The notes below the pieces were generated by a model, which saw only the letters and a list, made by a program, of their open reading frames with translations, was not told where the DNA came from and ran no database searches. The translations under genes were made by a program, and so were the position numbers. Shown here in pieces: positions 18,880 through 28,190 of a DNA stretch of 64,000 bases. The DNA is from Phenylobacterium immobile (ATCC 35973) (lineage in GTDB: Bacteria; Pseudomonadota; Alphaproteobacteria; Caulobacterales; Caulobacteraceae), in assembly GCF_001375595.1 (NCBI RefSeq), contig NZ_CVJQ01000001.1, positions 1,364,001 through 1,428,000 on the forward strand, written 5' to 3'. Numbering within the stretch: position 1 is the first letter of the stretch; the number at the start of each line of letters is the position of its first letter.

Positions 18880-19378
18880 CGCCATCGCCGCCGCCGGCGC
18901 CCTGCTGTTCGCCGGCGCCGCTGACGCCCAGGCGCTTGATGGGGCGGCGGCGAGCCAGGTGCTGGACTCGTTCCACGCCGCGGCGGCCCGCGCCGACACC
19001 GCCTATTTCGACCTGTTCGCGCCCGAGGGCGTCTTCATTGGCACCGACGTGTCGGAACGCTGGAGCGTGGCGCAGTTCCGCGCCTATGCAGAGCCGGCGT
19101 TCAAGGCCGGCAAGGGTTGGATCTACCGCGCCCGCGACCGGCACGTCGCCGTCGCGCCCTGCGCCTGCGTGGCCTGGTTCGACGAGGTGCTGGACAGCCG
19201 ATCCTATGGGACGGCCCGCGGCACGGGCGTGCTGGTGGCCCAGGACGGCGTCTGGAAGGTCTCGCAGTATGCCCTGACCTTCCCGATCCCCAACGACCTC
19301 GCCCATGAGTTCACCGATCGGATCAAGGCCTACGAGGCGGCGCACCCGACCCCTGCGGGCCCGCCGACGTCGCGATGA
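18869..19378 (+). CDS. Secreted NTF2-like (SnoaL/DUF4440) protein
   Basis: A 169-residue protein with a signal peptide (MKLSAIAAAGALLFAGAA, cleaved after ADA) and an NTF2-like domain: SFHAAAARADTAYFDLFAP, FIGTDVSERWSVAQF, and VAPCACVAWFDEVL, with a W near VWKVSQYALTF. These alpha+beta cones bind small ligands or act as inert structural domains. The ATG at 18869 lies inside the era stop region, and its own stop overlaps recO (ATGA), so it is coupled on both sides. No catalytic role can be assigned. Confidence 0.8.
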   Translation: MKLSAIAAAGALLFAGAADAQALDGAAASQVLDSFHAAAARADTAYFDLFAPEGVFIGTDVSERWSVAQFRAYAEPAFKAGKGWIYRARDRHVAVAPCACVAWFDEVLDSRSYGTARGTGVLVAQDGVWKVSQYALTFPIPNDLAHEFTDRIKAYEAAHPTPAGPPTSR

Positions 19379-20109
19379 CCGAGTTCGAGGACGAGGCGTT
19401 CGTCCTGTCGGCCCGCGTCCACGGTGAGACCGGGGCGATTGTCGAACTGCTGACCAGCCAGAACGGCAAGTACGCCGCCCACATCGCTGGCGGTGCGTCG
19501 CGCAAGATGCGGTCCTTCCTGCAGGCGGGCGCCCAGGTCGGCGTCCGCTATCGCGCCCGCACCTCCGAACAGTTGGGATCGGTGACGCTGGAGCCGATGG
19601 GTGAGGGGCCGGCCGCCCTGTTCGACGAACCCTTGGCGCTGTCGGGCCTGGCCGCGGCCGCCGCGGTCGCCGCCGCCGCATTGCCGGAGCGCGAGCCGCA
19701 CCCCGGCGCTTATCTTGCTTTCGAGGCCCTTAGTTCAGCCCTGGTGCTGGAGGACGTTTGGCCCGCGGTTTTCGTGCGGTTCGAGGCAGGTCTCCTGGCG
19801 GACCTGGGGTTCGGCCTCGATCTCTCCAAATGCGCCGCCACCGGCGCGGTCGACGACCTGATTTATGTCAGCCCGCGGACCGGCCGCGCCGTGAGCCGGA
19901 AGGCTGGCGAGCCCTACAAAGATCGTTTGCTGGCCTTGCCGCCGTTCATGCTGTCGTCTCAGAGTGGGCTGGGGGAGGGCGACATCGCCGCTGGCCTGGA
20001 CCTGACCGCCCACTTCCTCGAGGCCTTCATTTTCAACCCGATCAACAGGCCGCTGCCACCAGCGCGGCTTTGGCTTGTGGATCGGTTGCGTGAGGCGGGC
20101 AAGCTCTGA
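19375..20109 (+). CDS. recO: DNA repair protein RecO
   Basis: RecO anneals ssDNA coated with SSB and loads RecA with RecR in the RecF pathway. The 244 residues have the N-terminal OB fold (DEAFVLSARVHGETGAIVELL, cut here as FVLSARVHGE and IVELLT), GKYAAHIAGG and a helical C-terminal domain. The region LDLSKCAATGAVDDLIYVS holds one cysteine, so the zinc site of some RecO proteins is absent, as in other alphaproteobacteria. Confidence 0.94.
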   Translation: MTEFEDEAFVLSARVHGETGAIVELLTSQNGKYAAHIAGGASRKMRSFLQAGAQVGVRYRARTSEQLGSVTLEPMGEGPAALFDEPLALSGLAAAAAVAAAALPEREPHPGAYLAFEALSSALVLEDVWPAVFVRFEAGLLADLGFGLDLSKCAATGAVDDLIYVSPRTGRAVSRKAGEPYKDRLLALPPFMLSSQSGLGEGDIAAGLDLTAHFLEAFIFNPINRPLPPARLWLVDRLREAGKL

Positions 20110-20158
20110 GGCGATGGGCTAGGATGGCTGTCGCCATGCAAGTTCCGAATCGCCTGCC

Positions 20159-22402
20159 ATGACCATCGTCTCCGCGCCCCCCCCTCCGAGCGATGGGATC
20201 ATCGACGAGCCTCTGTCGGAGGCCCTGTCGCGGCGCTACCTCGCCTATGCGCTCAGCGTCATCACCGACCGCGCCCTGCCCGACGTGCGCGACGGGCTGA
20301 AGCCCGTGCAGCGCCGCGTGCTCTACGCCATGCGCGAGATGCGCCTCAACCCGGAGTCCGCCGCCCGGAAATGCGCCAAGGTCGTCGGCGAGGTGATGGG
20401 CGGCTATCACCCGCACGGCGACCAGTCGATCTACGACACCCTCGTGCGCATGGCCCAGCACTTCGCCCAGCGCTATCCGCTGGTCGACGGCCAGGGGAAC
20501 TTCGGCAACATCGACGGCGATAACGCCGCGGCCATGCGCTACACCGAGGCCAAGCTCACCCAGGCCGCCACCCTGCTGCTGGACGGCATCGACGAGGACG
20601 CCGTCGACTTCAAGCCGACCTATGACGGCCAGGATGACGAGCCTGTCGTCCTGCCGACCGGCTTTCCGAATCTCCTAGCCAACGGCGCCACCGGAATCGC
20701 GGTCGGCATGGCGACCTCGATCCCGCCGCACAACGCCTCCGAGCTGCTCGACGCCTGCCTGCTGCTTCTGGACCAGCCCGAGGCCTCAACCGAAGCCCTG
20801 ATGACCCACGTCCGTGGGCCGGACTTCCCGACCGGCGGCATCATCGTCGAGCCGGCCGCGTCGCTGCTCGACACCTATGAGACCGGCCGCGGCGGCGTAC
20901 GGCTGCGCGCGCGCTGGTTCAAGGAAGAGACGGGCCGGGGGACGTACCAGATCGTCGTCACCGAGATCCCCTATCAGGTGAAGAAGTCCGATCTGATCGA
21001 GAAACTGGCCGAGTTGATCGACGCCAAGAAGGCGCCGCTGCTGGGGGATGTCCGCGACGAGAGCGCTGAGGACGTGCGGCTCGTGCTGGAGCCCAAGAGT
21101 CGCAACGTGGAGGCCGAAGTCCTGATGGAGAGCCTGTTCAAGCTCTCTGACCTTGAGGTCCGTTTTTCAGTGAATCTGAACGTCCTGGACGCGCGAGGCA
21201 CGCCCGGCGTCATGGGGCTGAAGACCGCGCTGAAGGCCTTCCTCGATCACCGCCGCGATGTGCTGGTCCGTCGCGCCCGCCATCGCCTGGCCAAGATCGA
21301 GGCGCGCCTGCACGTCTTGGACGGGCTGCTGATCGCCTATCTTAATCTGGACGAGGTGATCCGCATCGTCCGCTACGAGGATGAGCCCAAGGCCAAGCTG
21401 ATCGCCGCCTTCGAGCTGACCGACATCCAGGCTGACGCCATCCTCAACACCCGGCTGCGCCAGCTCGCCAAGCTGGAAGAGATGGAGTTGCGGCGCGAAC
21501 ACGCCACGCTCGCCGAGGAGCGAGACGGCATCCTCGCCATGCTGGGTTCCGACAAGGCGCAGTGGAAGCTGGTGGCCGTCGGACTGAAGGATGTGCGCAA
21601 GGTTCTGGGTCCGGAAACTGCGCTCGGCAAGCGGCGCTCCGACCTCGCCGACGCGCCGGAGGTCGACGCCGACGCCGCCATCGAGGCGATGATCGTGCGC
21701 GAGCCGATCACTGTGATCCTCTCGGAACGCGGCTGGATCCGCGCCGCCAAAGGCAAGGTCGAGGACCCGTCGGAACTGAAGTTCAAGGAGGGTGACAAGC
21801 TGGCTTTCCTGGTTCCGGCCGAGACCACCGACAAGCTGATGATCTTCGCCTCGGACGGTCGGTTCTTCACCCTGCCGTGCGATAAGCTGCCCTCAGCGCG
21901 CGGTCACGGCGAGCCGGTGCGACTGATGCTCGATCTCGACGACAAGGTCGGCATCATCGACGTCTTTCCCCATCGGCCAGGCGCCAAGCGCATCTTGGCG
22001 TCAAGGGACGGCTATGGCTTCATCCTGCCGGAAGACGAGGCGATCTCGTTTCGGCGCGCCGGCAAGCAGGTGCTGAACCCCGGACCGAAGGGCGCGGCGA
22101 TCAGCCTGGCGTTACACGGCGATCACCTCGCGGTGGTGGGCGACAACGGCAAGATTCTGATCTTCCCCGCCGACGAGTTGCCTGAGATGCCGCGTGGCAA
22201 GGGCGTCAAGCTACAGGGCTACCGCGAAGGCGGCCTGCGTGACGCCGTCGTTTTCCTGGGCGATGAGGGCGCGACGTGGATCGACGCGGCGGGCCGTACG
22301 CGGGTTTGGACCGAATGGCGCGAATGGCTGGGCAAGCGCGCGGCTTCGGGCAAGACCGCGCCGCGCGGCTTCCCAGCCACCAAGCGCTTCCGGCCGAAAT
22401 AG
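20159..22402 (+). CDS. parC: DNA topoisomerase IV subunit A
   Basis: ParC cuts and rejoins DNA to decatenate sister chromosomes, with ParE supplying ATPase activity. The 747 residues contain the breakage-reunion domain with catalytic Tyr128 in [10 protein letters not shown], the motif [14 protein letters not shown] and the region [10 protein letters not shown]. The C-terminal beta-pinwheel follows from about residue 500 ([43 protein letters not shown]), shorter than in GyrA. Length and the lack of a GyrA box support ParC. Gln89 stands where quinolone-sensitive enzymes have Ser. Confidence 0.95.
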   Translation: MTIVSAPPPPSDGIIDEPLSEALSRRYLAYALSVITDRALPDVRDGLKPVQRRVLYAMREMRLNPESAARKCAKVVGEVMGGYHPHGDQSIYDTLVRMAQHFAQRYPLVDGQGNFGNIDGDNAAAMRYTEAKLTQAATLLLDGIDEDAVDFKPTYDGQDDEPVVLPTGFPNLLANGATGIAVGMATSIPPHNASELLDACLLLLDQPEASTEALMTHVRGPDFPTGGIIVEPAASLLDTYETGRGGVRLRARWFKEETGRGTYQIVVTEIPYQVKKSDLIEKLAELIDAKKAPLLGDVRDESAEDVRLVLEPKSRNVEAEVLMESLFKLSDLEVRFSVNLNVLDARGTPGVMGLKTALKAFLDHRRDVLVRRARHRLAKIEARLHVLDGLLIAYLNLDEVIRIVRYEDEPKAKLIAAFELTDIQADAILNTRLRQLAKLEEMELRREHATLAEERDGILAMLGSDKAQWKLVAVGLKDVRKVLGPETALGKRRSDLADAPEVDADAAIEAMIVREPITVILSERGWIRAAKGKVEDPSELKFKEGDKLAFLVPAETTDKLMIFASDGRFFTLPCDKLPSARGHGEPVRLMLDLDDKVGIIDVFPHRPGAKRILASRDGYGFILPEDEAISFRRAGKQVLNPGPKGAAISLALHGDHLAVVGDNGKILIFPADELPEMPRGKGVKLQGYREGGLRDAVVFLGDEGATWIDAAGRTRVWTEWREWLGKRAASGKTAPRGFPATKRFRPK

Positions 22403-22404
22403 GG

Positions 22405-22740
22405 ATGGCGCGGGATCCCGGGCTCGAAGAGTTGGTGCGCGAGCACCTGGGCTTCGAACCTGGGCTCGTCGAAGCGGCGATGTTCGGTGGCCGCGCCTGG
22501 TTGCTCGACGGGAATCTGCTGTGCGCCGCCAGCGGCAAGGGGCTGATGGTGCGGCTGGGCAAGGGCAATGACGGCTGGGCGCTCAAGCGCTCCGGCGTGG
22601 CTCAGATGTCGGCAGGCCATCCCATGGCCGGATGGGTGCGCGCGGACGCCGACGCCTACGGCGACGACGATCTGCGGACGAAACTGCTGAGTGCGGCGCT
22701 GGCCTTCACCCGCGCCCTGCCGCCTAAGGAGCCGCAATGA
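22405..22740 (+). CDS. TfoX/Sxy N-terminal-domain protein
   Basis: A 111-residue protein resembling the TfoX N-terminal domain: LEELVREHLGFEPGLVEAAMFGG, here seen as EELVREHL and AAMFGGRAWLLDGNLLCA, then GLMVRLGKG. Full-length TfoX/Sxy (about 200 aa) activates competence genes with CRP; these short relatives are widespread and unstudied. The ATG at 22405 sits two bases after the parC stop; the stop overlaps the beta-lactamase gene (ATGA), so it is co-transcribed. A competence role cannot be inferred. Confidence 0.78.
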   Translation: MARDPGLEELVREHLGFEPGLVEAAMFGGRAWLLDGNLLCAASGKGLMVRLGKGNDGWALKRSGVAQMSAGHPMAGWVRADADAYGDDDLRTKLLSAALAFTRALPPKEPQ

Positions 22741-23546
22741 TCTGGCGCATTTTATTGGGCGGCCTCGCCGCGGGCCTTGTGCTGGCGACAGGCGCGGAGG
22801 CGAGAGTGGTCTGCACCGTCGCTGTCGACGCCGTGGCGGGACAGATACTCGTCGAACAGGGCGACTGCAGCCGGCAGGTGACACCGGCTTCCACCTTCAA
22901 GATCGCCATCAGCCTGATGGGGTATGACGCCGGCGTTCTGAAGGACGAGCACAATCCAGTCCTGCCATTCAAGCCCGGCTATCCGGATTGGCGGCCCGCG
23001 TGGCGTCAGCCTACGGACCCGGCGCGCTGGATGCGGGAGTCCGTCGTCTGGTACTCGCAGCAGGTCACGCAGGCCTTGGGGGCGAAACGCCTCTCCGCTT
23101 ACGTCTCGCGCTTCGACTACGGCGACCACGACCTGACGGGATCGGCGGGGAAGGACGATGGCCTGACGACGGCATGGCTGTCGTCGTCGCTGCACATCTC
23201 GCCGCTCGGGCAGGTGCAGTTCCTGCGCAAGGTGGTTCGCCGGACGCTGCCAGTCTCCCGGCAGGCCTATGACATGACCGATCGCATCACTCGCATCGAT
23301 GGCGCCTTCGACGGCTGGATGGTCCACGGCAAGACCGGCGCCGGCGCGGGGCGGTCGCTGACCGGGGCCTATGACGCCCGCAATGAACTGGGCTGGTTCG
23401 TGGGTTGGGCGACGAAGGGCGATCGCAAGGTGGTCTTCGCGCGACTGATCCAGAACGACGGCGAGGTCGTGGCCGAGCCCGCGGGATTCCGCGCCCGAGC
23501 CACGATGCTGAAGGAACTGCCCGCGATTCTCGCGAAGGCGAACTGA
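22737..23546 (+). CDS. Class D beta-lactamase family protein
   Basis: A 269-residue exported serine beta-lactamase homologue. After a signal peptide (ending GAEA) it has the active-site STFK (Ser52, Lys55) in PASTFKIA, SVV at 102-104 in RESVVWYSQQV, the class D tryptophan (Trp147) in AWLSSSLHISPLGQVQFL, and KTG at 199-201 in MVHGKTGAG. The usual YGN motif reads YGD (128-130). Class D enzymes hydrolyse penicillins through a carboxylated lysine. Lys55 is present, but activity is unproven. Its start overlaps the TfoX-like gene. A chromosomal setting without mobile sequences argues for an intrinsic gene. Confidence 0.88.
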   Translation: MIWRILLGGLAAGLVLATGAEARVVCTVAVDAVAGQILVEQGDCSRQVTPASTFKIAISLMGYDAGVLKDEHNPVLPFKPGYPDWRPAWRQPTDPARWMRESVVWYSQQVTQALGAKRLSAYVSRFDYGDHDLTGSAGKDDGLTTAWLSSSLHISPLGQVQFLRKVVRRTLPVSRQAYDMTDRITRIDGAFDGWMVHGKTGAGAGRSLTGAYDARNELGWFVGWATKGDRKVVFARLIQNDGEVVAEPAGFRARATMLKELPAILAKAN

Positions 23547-23571
23547 GCTGGGCGCGGTGCGTTTGCCTGCC

Positions 23572-24159
23572 ATGAGACTGCTCGCCCTGACTCTCGCCGC
23601 TGTCGCGGTCGCCGCTCCGACCTTCGCCGCCGACTGTGTCCCCAGCCGCGCCGACGCTTCCAAGATCGAGCGGCTGGACGCCGCCTGGCGCGAAGCGCTG
23701 GCCAACGCTCGTCGTGATCACCGCGCCGACGTCCGCAAGTTGGGCGCGCTCGCCAATCCGAAGGCCGGGTTGAAGGGTCGCCCGCAGCCGTCACCTGGCC
23801 TTTACCGCTGCCGGACGATCAAGCTCGGCTCCCAGGGCGCGGCCCTGAGCTATGTGGCCTATCCCTATTTCCGATGCCGGGTGGAGCTCACCGCTGGCGG
23901 CGATCTGAGGCTTGCCAAGATCAGCGGCTCACAGCGTCAGGTTGGCGACGTCTGCCCCGTTCCGGGTCGCCTGGGAGATAGGCGAACCCTGTTCCTGGGC
24001 GGCCTTGGTCTCGGCGCCGATCGCGCGCCGGCCTACGGTGCTAGTCGCAACACCGACGCGGCCGGCGTGATCGAGCGGATAGGGCCCAATCGCTGGCGCA
24101 TGGTGACCCCGTGGCCGGCCTATGAATCCAAGCTCGACATCCTCGAATTGTTGCGATGA
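23572..24159 (+). CDS. DUF4893 secreted protein
   Basis: A 195-residue exported protein with signal peptide MRLLALTLAAVAVAAP (cleaved after FAA). It shows the DUF4893 pattern: a helical region DAAWREALANAR, then a beta-rich part with LYRCRTIKLG, YFRCRVELT, KISGSQRQVGDVCPV and FLGGLGLG. Several paired cysteines suggest periplasmic disulfides. I chose the ATG at 23572. Function unknown. It follows the beta-lactamase by 25 bases and may share its transcript. Confidence 0.78.
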   Translation: MRLLALTLAAVAVAAPTFAADCVPSRADASKIERLDAAWREALANARRDHRADVRKLGALANPKAGLKGRPQPSPGLYRCRTIKLGSQGAALSYVAYPYFRCRVELTAGGDLRLAKISGSQRQVGDVCPVPGRLGDRRTLFLGGLGLGADRAPAYGASRNTDAAGVIERIGPNRWRMVTPWPAYESKLDILELLR

Positions 24160-24163
24160 CGAC

Positions 24164-24183
24164 CTTCTCCCGCAAGGGGAGCA
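24164..24183. repeat. Short palindrome between convergent genes
   Basis: CTTCTCCCGCAAGGGGAG forms a 5-bp stem CTCCC/GGGAG between the DUF4893 stop and the convergent DUF4336 stop. Similar CTTCTCCCGC-type palindromes are, from memory, frequent between genes in Caulobacter-like genomes; here only one arm is complete. It may end transcription on both strands. Confidence 0.4.
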
Positions 24184-24188
24184 GGGTC

Positions 24189-24905
24189 CTAAGAGAGCTC
24201 GATCGCCAACTTGCGCAGCACGCCCGCGGGGTCCTCGGCGATGATGTCGCCGTGGCTCATCACGATCCTCTTGAGGTCAGGCCGCTCGGCCCACGCGACC
24301 ATCTGGGCGGCAAGATCGGCGCGGCCTTTGGAGAAGGCCACCTTCACAGGGGCCGGGACGTGGGGTTCGTCCCCCGCAAACCCCATGAGCCTCAATAGCC
24401 AGCCACGGACGCCGCCAGCGTGATGGATCGCGCCGACGATCTCGTTGACCACCAGCGTCAGGCCATCGGAGCTCTTCACTTCAAGCGCCGCCTCCGTGCC
24501 GTTTGTGCCCGGCACCTCGACCCATTTGACGCTGTCGCCGAAGTCTGCGGTCTCGGCGTCGACTGGCACGACTTCCCCAACCGTCGCCCGCGCGCCCGAC
24601 GGCGCCAGCACAAAGAGATCAGGATAGCGATCCTTGAAGGCCGGGGCGTCGAGTCGGTGGCGCTCAGACGGGACGACCAGGAAGGTTGGGGTTCCGAAGG
24701 CCTCGAGCTCCGCCATCTGCTCTTCTTCAAGGGCGATCGCGCTATAGATGATCAGGCGGCCATCGCCGAGGCGGACGATGGTCATCCGCCTCGGAAACTC
24801 GCCCAGGGGCATGCGGATCGTTCCCACGACCGTCAGCATATCCTCGCCGATCGGATCGAGCGGTCCGTGCGGCTGGACGGTCCAGTCTTTGTACGGTGCG
24901 GTCAT
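24189..24905 (-). CDS. DUF4336 protein (degenerate metallo-beta-lactamase fold)
   Basis: A 238-residue cytosolic protein with the DUF4336 layout: MTIVRLGDGRLIIYSAIAL, EAFGTPTFLVVPSERHRLDA, FKDRYPDLFVLAP and, near the end, RIVMSHGDIIAED. The order of strands resembles the metallo-beta-lactamase fold, with single histidines in SERHRLD, EIVGAIHHAGG and SHGD, but the HxHxDH metal motif is absent. It lies 10 bases after the PNPOx-fold gene on the same strand and is likely co-transcribed. Function unknown. Confidence 0.72.
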   Translation of the reverse strand: MTAPYKDWTVQPHGPLDPIGEDMLTVVGTIRMPLGEFPRRMTIVRLGDGRLIIYSAIALEEEQMAELEAFGTPTFLVVPSERHRLDAPAFKDRYPDLFVLAPSGARATVGEVVPVDAETADFGDSVKWVEVPGTNGTEAALEVKSSDGLTLVVNEIVGAIHHAGGVRGWLLRLMGFAGDEPHVPAPVKVAFSKGRADLAAQMVAWAERPDLKRIVMSHGDIIAEDPAGVLRKLAIELS

Positions 24906-24915
24906 GGGGTGCGCC

Positions 24916-25404
24916 CTACTGCAGGTTCACGGTGGCGGTCTTGCCTGCATAATCCTTCTTGGGATCGCGGCCGAGGAGCATGCGGACGCCGGCGAACAGG
25001 CTGTTCTCGTTCAGCCAGAGTTGCGCCTGGCTGGGCTCGAAGCGCAACAGCTGCAGCTTCGGATCGTCCTTGCCGCCCTCGAACCACGCGGCGACGAAGG
25101 GATTCCAGAGCGCCTCGATCGTCTCGCGGTTGTTGTCCAGCACCAGCTCGCCATGCACGGCGGCGAACAGGCTGTGGTCCTTGGCGGCGAACTGCAGGGT
25201 GGACGGGTGGCTCTGGCCGATCGACTGGACGAAGTCGGTGTCCTTCGAGCTGAAGATATAGATGTCGCCAGGTTCGTCATTGAGCATTTGCGCCATCATC
25301 GGCTGACCAATGCCGTCTTCGACACCGATCAACCCAAGCATCACTGTGCGATCCGACTTAAGGGCCTTCCAGAACTTCTCTTCAATTTCAGCAGGGGTCG
25401 CCAT
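24916..25404 (-). CDS. Pyridoxamine 5'-phosphate oxidase-fold protein (general stress protein 26-like)
   Basis: A 162-residue split-barrel flavin-binding protein. Recognisable parts are [56 protein letters not shown] and [20 protein letters not shown], which match the small GSP26/YdaG type of PNPOx-like proteins. These bind FMN or F420-like cofactors; true PdxH residues for PLP synthesis are not evident. It is divergent from aspS and starts at the ATG at 25404. Confidence 0.85.
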   Translation of the reverse strand: MATPAEIEEKFWKALKSDRTVMLGLIGVEDGIGQPMMAQMLNDEPGDIYIFSSKDTDFVQSIGQSHPSTLQFAAKDHSLFAAVHGELVLDNNRETIEALWNPFVAAWFEGGKDDPKLQLLRFEPSQAQLWLNENSLFAGVRMLLGRDPKKDYAGKTATVNLQ

Positions 25405-25550
25405 GTTTGCTCTCCTTCAATTGGGGTCACGGGGCTAACCCGCAGGCGCCTGCCCCTGTTCCGCCGGGCGTGACGAAGGGCGCCAGCCTTGACAATCCGG
25501 GGGGGTCATGCGCCCTTCCGCGCCTCCTAATTCATGCGATTTCTGGTCCT

Positions 25551-27329
25551 ATGCACGCCTACCGCTCCCACACCTGCGGCGCTCTGCGCGCCGCCGACAC
25601 CGGCTCCACCGTTCGCCTGTCGGGCTGGATTAATCGCAAGCGCGATCACGGCGGTCTGGTGTTCGTGGACCTGCGCGACCACTACGGCCTGACGCAGCTG
25701 GTCTTCAGTCCGGAAACGCCCGGCTTCAGCACCGTTGAGCGCCTGCGCGCCGAGAGCGTTATCCGCATCGATGGCGAGGTTGTCGCCCGCTCGCCCGAGA
25801 CCGTGAACGCCAACCTGCCGACTGGCGAGGTCGAGGTGAGGGTCCGCGAGCTGACCGTCCTGTCGGAAGCCGCCGAACTGCCGCTGCCGGTGTTTGGCGA
25901 GCCGGACTATCCGGAAGAGATCCGCCTGAAGAACCGCCACCTGGATCTGCGGCGCGAGACGCTTCACCGCAACATCGTGCTGCGTTCGAAGGTCATCCAC
26001 TCGATCCGCACGCGGATGATCGCCCAGGACTTCCTGGAGTATCAGACGCCCATCCTGACCGCCTCGTCGCCGGAAGGCGCGCGCGACTTCCTGGTGCCGT
26101 CGCGGCTGCACCCGGGCAAGTTCTACGCGCTGCCGCAAGCGCCGCAACAGTTCAAGCAACTGCTGATGGTCTCCGGCTTCGACCGCTACTTCCAGATCGC
26201 GCCCTGTTTCCGCGACGAGGACCTGCGCGCCGACCGCAGCCTGGAATTCTACCAGCTCGACGTCGAGATGAGCTTCGTCACCCAGGACGACGTGTTCGCG
26301 GCGATGGAGCCGGTGATGCACGGCGTCTTCGAGGAGTTCGCCGACGGCAAGCCGGTGACGGCCATGCCGTTTCCGCGCATCCCTTACCGCGAAGCGATCG
26401 CCAAGTACGGCTCTGACAAGCCGGACCTGCGCAACCCAATCCAGATGGCCGACGTCTCCGACCATTTCCGCGGCGGCGGCTTCGGCCTGTTCGCCCGCAT
26501 CCTGGAAGACGCCAAGAACGCTGTCTGGGCCGTGCCGGCGCCGACCGGCGGCAGCCGCGCTTTCTGCGACCGGATGAACAGCTGGGCCCAGGGCGAGGGC
26601 CAGCCGGGCCTCGGCTACATCTTCTGGAGCGAGGATCAGGGCGGCTGGGGCGGCCCGATCGCCAAGAACCTGGGCGCGGAGCCAGCGCAGGCGCTGATGG
26701 CGTCGCTGGGCCTTGGCCAAGGCGACGCGGCCTTCTTCGTCGCGGGCGATCCGAAGGTCTTCTACAAGTTCGCAGGGCTGGCGCGCACGAAGGCGGGCAC
26801 AGATCTCGGTCTCATCGATGAGAACCGCTTCGCCTTCTGCTGGATCGTCGACTTCCCGATGTTCGAGTGGAACGACGACGAAAAGCGCGTCGACTTCAGC
26901 CACAACCCCTTCTCGATGCCGCAGGGCGAGATGGAGGCGCTGGAGACCAGGGATCCGCTGGAAATCCTGGCCTACCAGTACGACATCGTCTGCAACGGCT
27001 ATGAGCTGTGCTCGGGCGCGATCCGGAACCACAAGCCAGAGATCATGCTGAAGGCGTTCGAGGTGGCCGGTTACGGCGCCAATGTCGTCGAGGAGCAGTT
27101 CGGCGGCATGCTGAACGCCTTCCGCCACGGCGCGCCGCCGCACGGCGGCATGGCGCCCGGCATCGATCGAATCGTCATGCTGCTGGCCAATGAGACGGCC
27201 ATCCGCGAGGTCATCGCCTTCCCGCTGAACCAGCAAGGCCAGGACCTGATGATGAATGCGCCCTCAGAGGTCGATGAGCGTCAGTTGAAGGACTTGCACA
27301 TCCGCCTGGCCCTGCCGATCAAGGCCTAG
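25551..27329 (+). CDS. aspS: Aspartyl-tRNA synthetase
   Basis: Charges tRNA-Asp, a class II synthetase. The 592 residues show the N-terminal anticodon OB domain ([18 protein letters not shown]), motif 2 [21 protein letters not shown], here [10 protein letters not shown], the bacterial GAD insertion at about residues 290-420, and motif 3 [13 protein letters not shown]. The frame runs upstream to 25407, but [12 protein letters not shown] is the family start. His33 in RDHGG is the residue of non-discriminating enzymes, which also charge tRNA-Asn for amidation by GatCAB. A 14-bp hairpin follows the stop. Confidence 0.96.
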   Translation: MHAYRSHTCGALRAADTGSTVRLSGWINRKRDHGGLVFVDLRDHYGLTQLVFSPETPGFSTVERLRAESVIRIDGEVVARSPETVNANLPTGEVEVRVRELTVLSEAAELPLPVFGEPDYPEEIRLKNRHLDLRRETLHRNIVLRSKVIHSIRTRMIAQDFLEYQTPILTASSPEGARDFLVPSRLHPGKFYALPQAPQQFKQLLMVSGFDRYFQIAPCFRDEDLRADRSLEFYQLDVEMSFVTQDDVFAAMEPVMHGVFEEFADGKPVTAMPFPRIPYREAIAKYGSDKPDLRNPIQMADVSDHFRGGGFGLFARILEDAKNAVWAVPAPTGGSRAFCDRMNSWAQGEGQPGLGYIFWSEDQGGWGGPIAKNLGAEPAQALMASLGLGQGDAAFFVAGDPKVFYKFAGLARTKAGTDLGLIDENRFAFCWIVDFPMFEWNDDEKRVDFSHNPFSMPQGEMEALETRDPLEILAYQYDIVCNGYELCSGAIRNHKPEIMLKAFEVAGYGANVVEEQFGGMLNAFRHGAPPHGGMAPGIDRIVMLLANETAIREVIAFPLNQQGQDLMMNAPSEVDERQLKDLHIRLALPIKA

Positions 27330-27330
27330 G

Positions 27331-27363
27331 GCCTACTCGGCGGAGACGATCCGCCGAGTAGGC
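27331..27363. terminator. Bidirectional hairpin between aspS and pentapeptide gene
   Basis: A perfect 14-bp inverted repeat (GCCTACTCGGCGGA, loop GACGA, complement) begins one base after the aspS stop. It overlaps the last codons and stop of the convergent pentapeptide gene, so it can fold on both transcripts. No long T run follows. Confidence 0.75.
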
Positions 27364-28190
27364 GCGGGCGCCCTGGGGGGCGCTGGCGGCCGCGGCGGGG
27401 AGAACCGGCCGCATCCTTGCGCCTTCAGGCCGCTGGGCAGGCGGGTGCGGCTGTCGGCGCAAGCGCCCGCCAGCTGCGAGATCGTCAGTCCCTTCGCGCC
27501 AGTCAGATCGGCGCCGGCCAGCATGGCGCCGTCGAGGTCTGCGCCGGTGAAGTCCGATCCGGAGAAGTTGCCGCCGCCGAAGCTGGCTGCGTTCATCGAG
27601 GCGCCGCGGAAGCTGGCTCGGGAGAAGTCACCGGACATCTGCGCGCCGTCGAGGCTCGCACCACGAAAGCTCGCCTTGGACGCGTTGGCTCCGCGCAACA
27701 ACGCGCCGTGCAGGGAAGCGCCGGTCAAATCTGCGCTGGCGAGATTCGCGCGGTTGAAGATCGCGCCCTCAGCCTCCGCGCCGCGCATGTCGACGTTGGA
27801 CAGGTTCGCGCCCGTGAAGTTCACGCCGCGCGCCTCGATGTTAGCCATCTTCGCGCTGGCGAGGTTCGCGCCGTTGAAGTTGCCGCCTAGCACTTCGGCA
27901 TTGGTCAGATCGGCCCGCGACAGGTTGGCCCCGGCGAAGTTCGAGCCGATGAAATGGACGCTGCGCAGGTCGGAGCCCACAAGGGACGCGCGGGCGAAAT
28001 CGGCGCCCGTGAAGTGCGCGCCGGCCATCTTGCGGCCGGAGAGTTCGCAGCCTGCGCAGGCGCCGCCGAACTGAGTGATCTTGCGAACTTCGACGTCCGG
28101 CGTGAAGGGCAGGGCGAAGGCGGCTGGCGCCAAGGCCAGGCTGGCGAAGGCGGCGAGCGAAAGGCGCGCGAGGAGTTTCATGCTCCCCAT
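27333..28190 (-). CDS. Exported pentapeptide-repeat protein
   Basis: A 285-residue protein with a signal peptide (MKLLARLSLAAFASLAL, cleaved near AFA) and about 35 tandem A(D/N)LxX pentapeptides from residue ~65 to ~245. Examples are AHFTGADFARASLVGSDLRS and ANLASADLTGASLHGALLRG. These form a right-handed quadrilateral beta-helix. A cysteine motif GGACAGCELSG precedes the repeats, and CADSRTRLPSGL and QGCG follow. Export argues against the gyrase-mimic role known for some cytosolic family members. The start is uncertain (28190 or 28181). Confidence 0.82.
   Translation of the reverse strand: MGSMKLLARLSLAAFASLALAPAAFALPFTPDVEVRKITQFGGACAGCELSGRKMAGAHFTGADFARASLVGSDLRSVHFIGSNFAGANLSRADLTNAEVLGGNFNGANLASAKMANIEARGVNFTGANLSNVDMRGAEAEGAIFNRANLASADLTGASLHGALLRGANASKASFRGASLDGAQMSGDFSRASFRGASMNAASFGGGNFSGSDFTGADLDGAMLAGADLTGAKGLTISQLAGACADSRTRLPSGLKAQGCGRFSPPRPPAPPRAPAPTRRIVSAE

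Noticed and set aside
25527..27236. 569-codon frame opposite aspS
   Set aside because: Antisense shadow; rich in Arg, His and Ala and without motifs.
27400..28100. Tandem DNA repeat array
   Set aside because: The periodicity comes from pentapeptide coding (15 bp) with divergent codons, not a DNA repeat.
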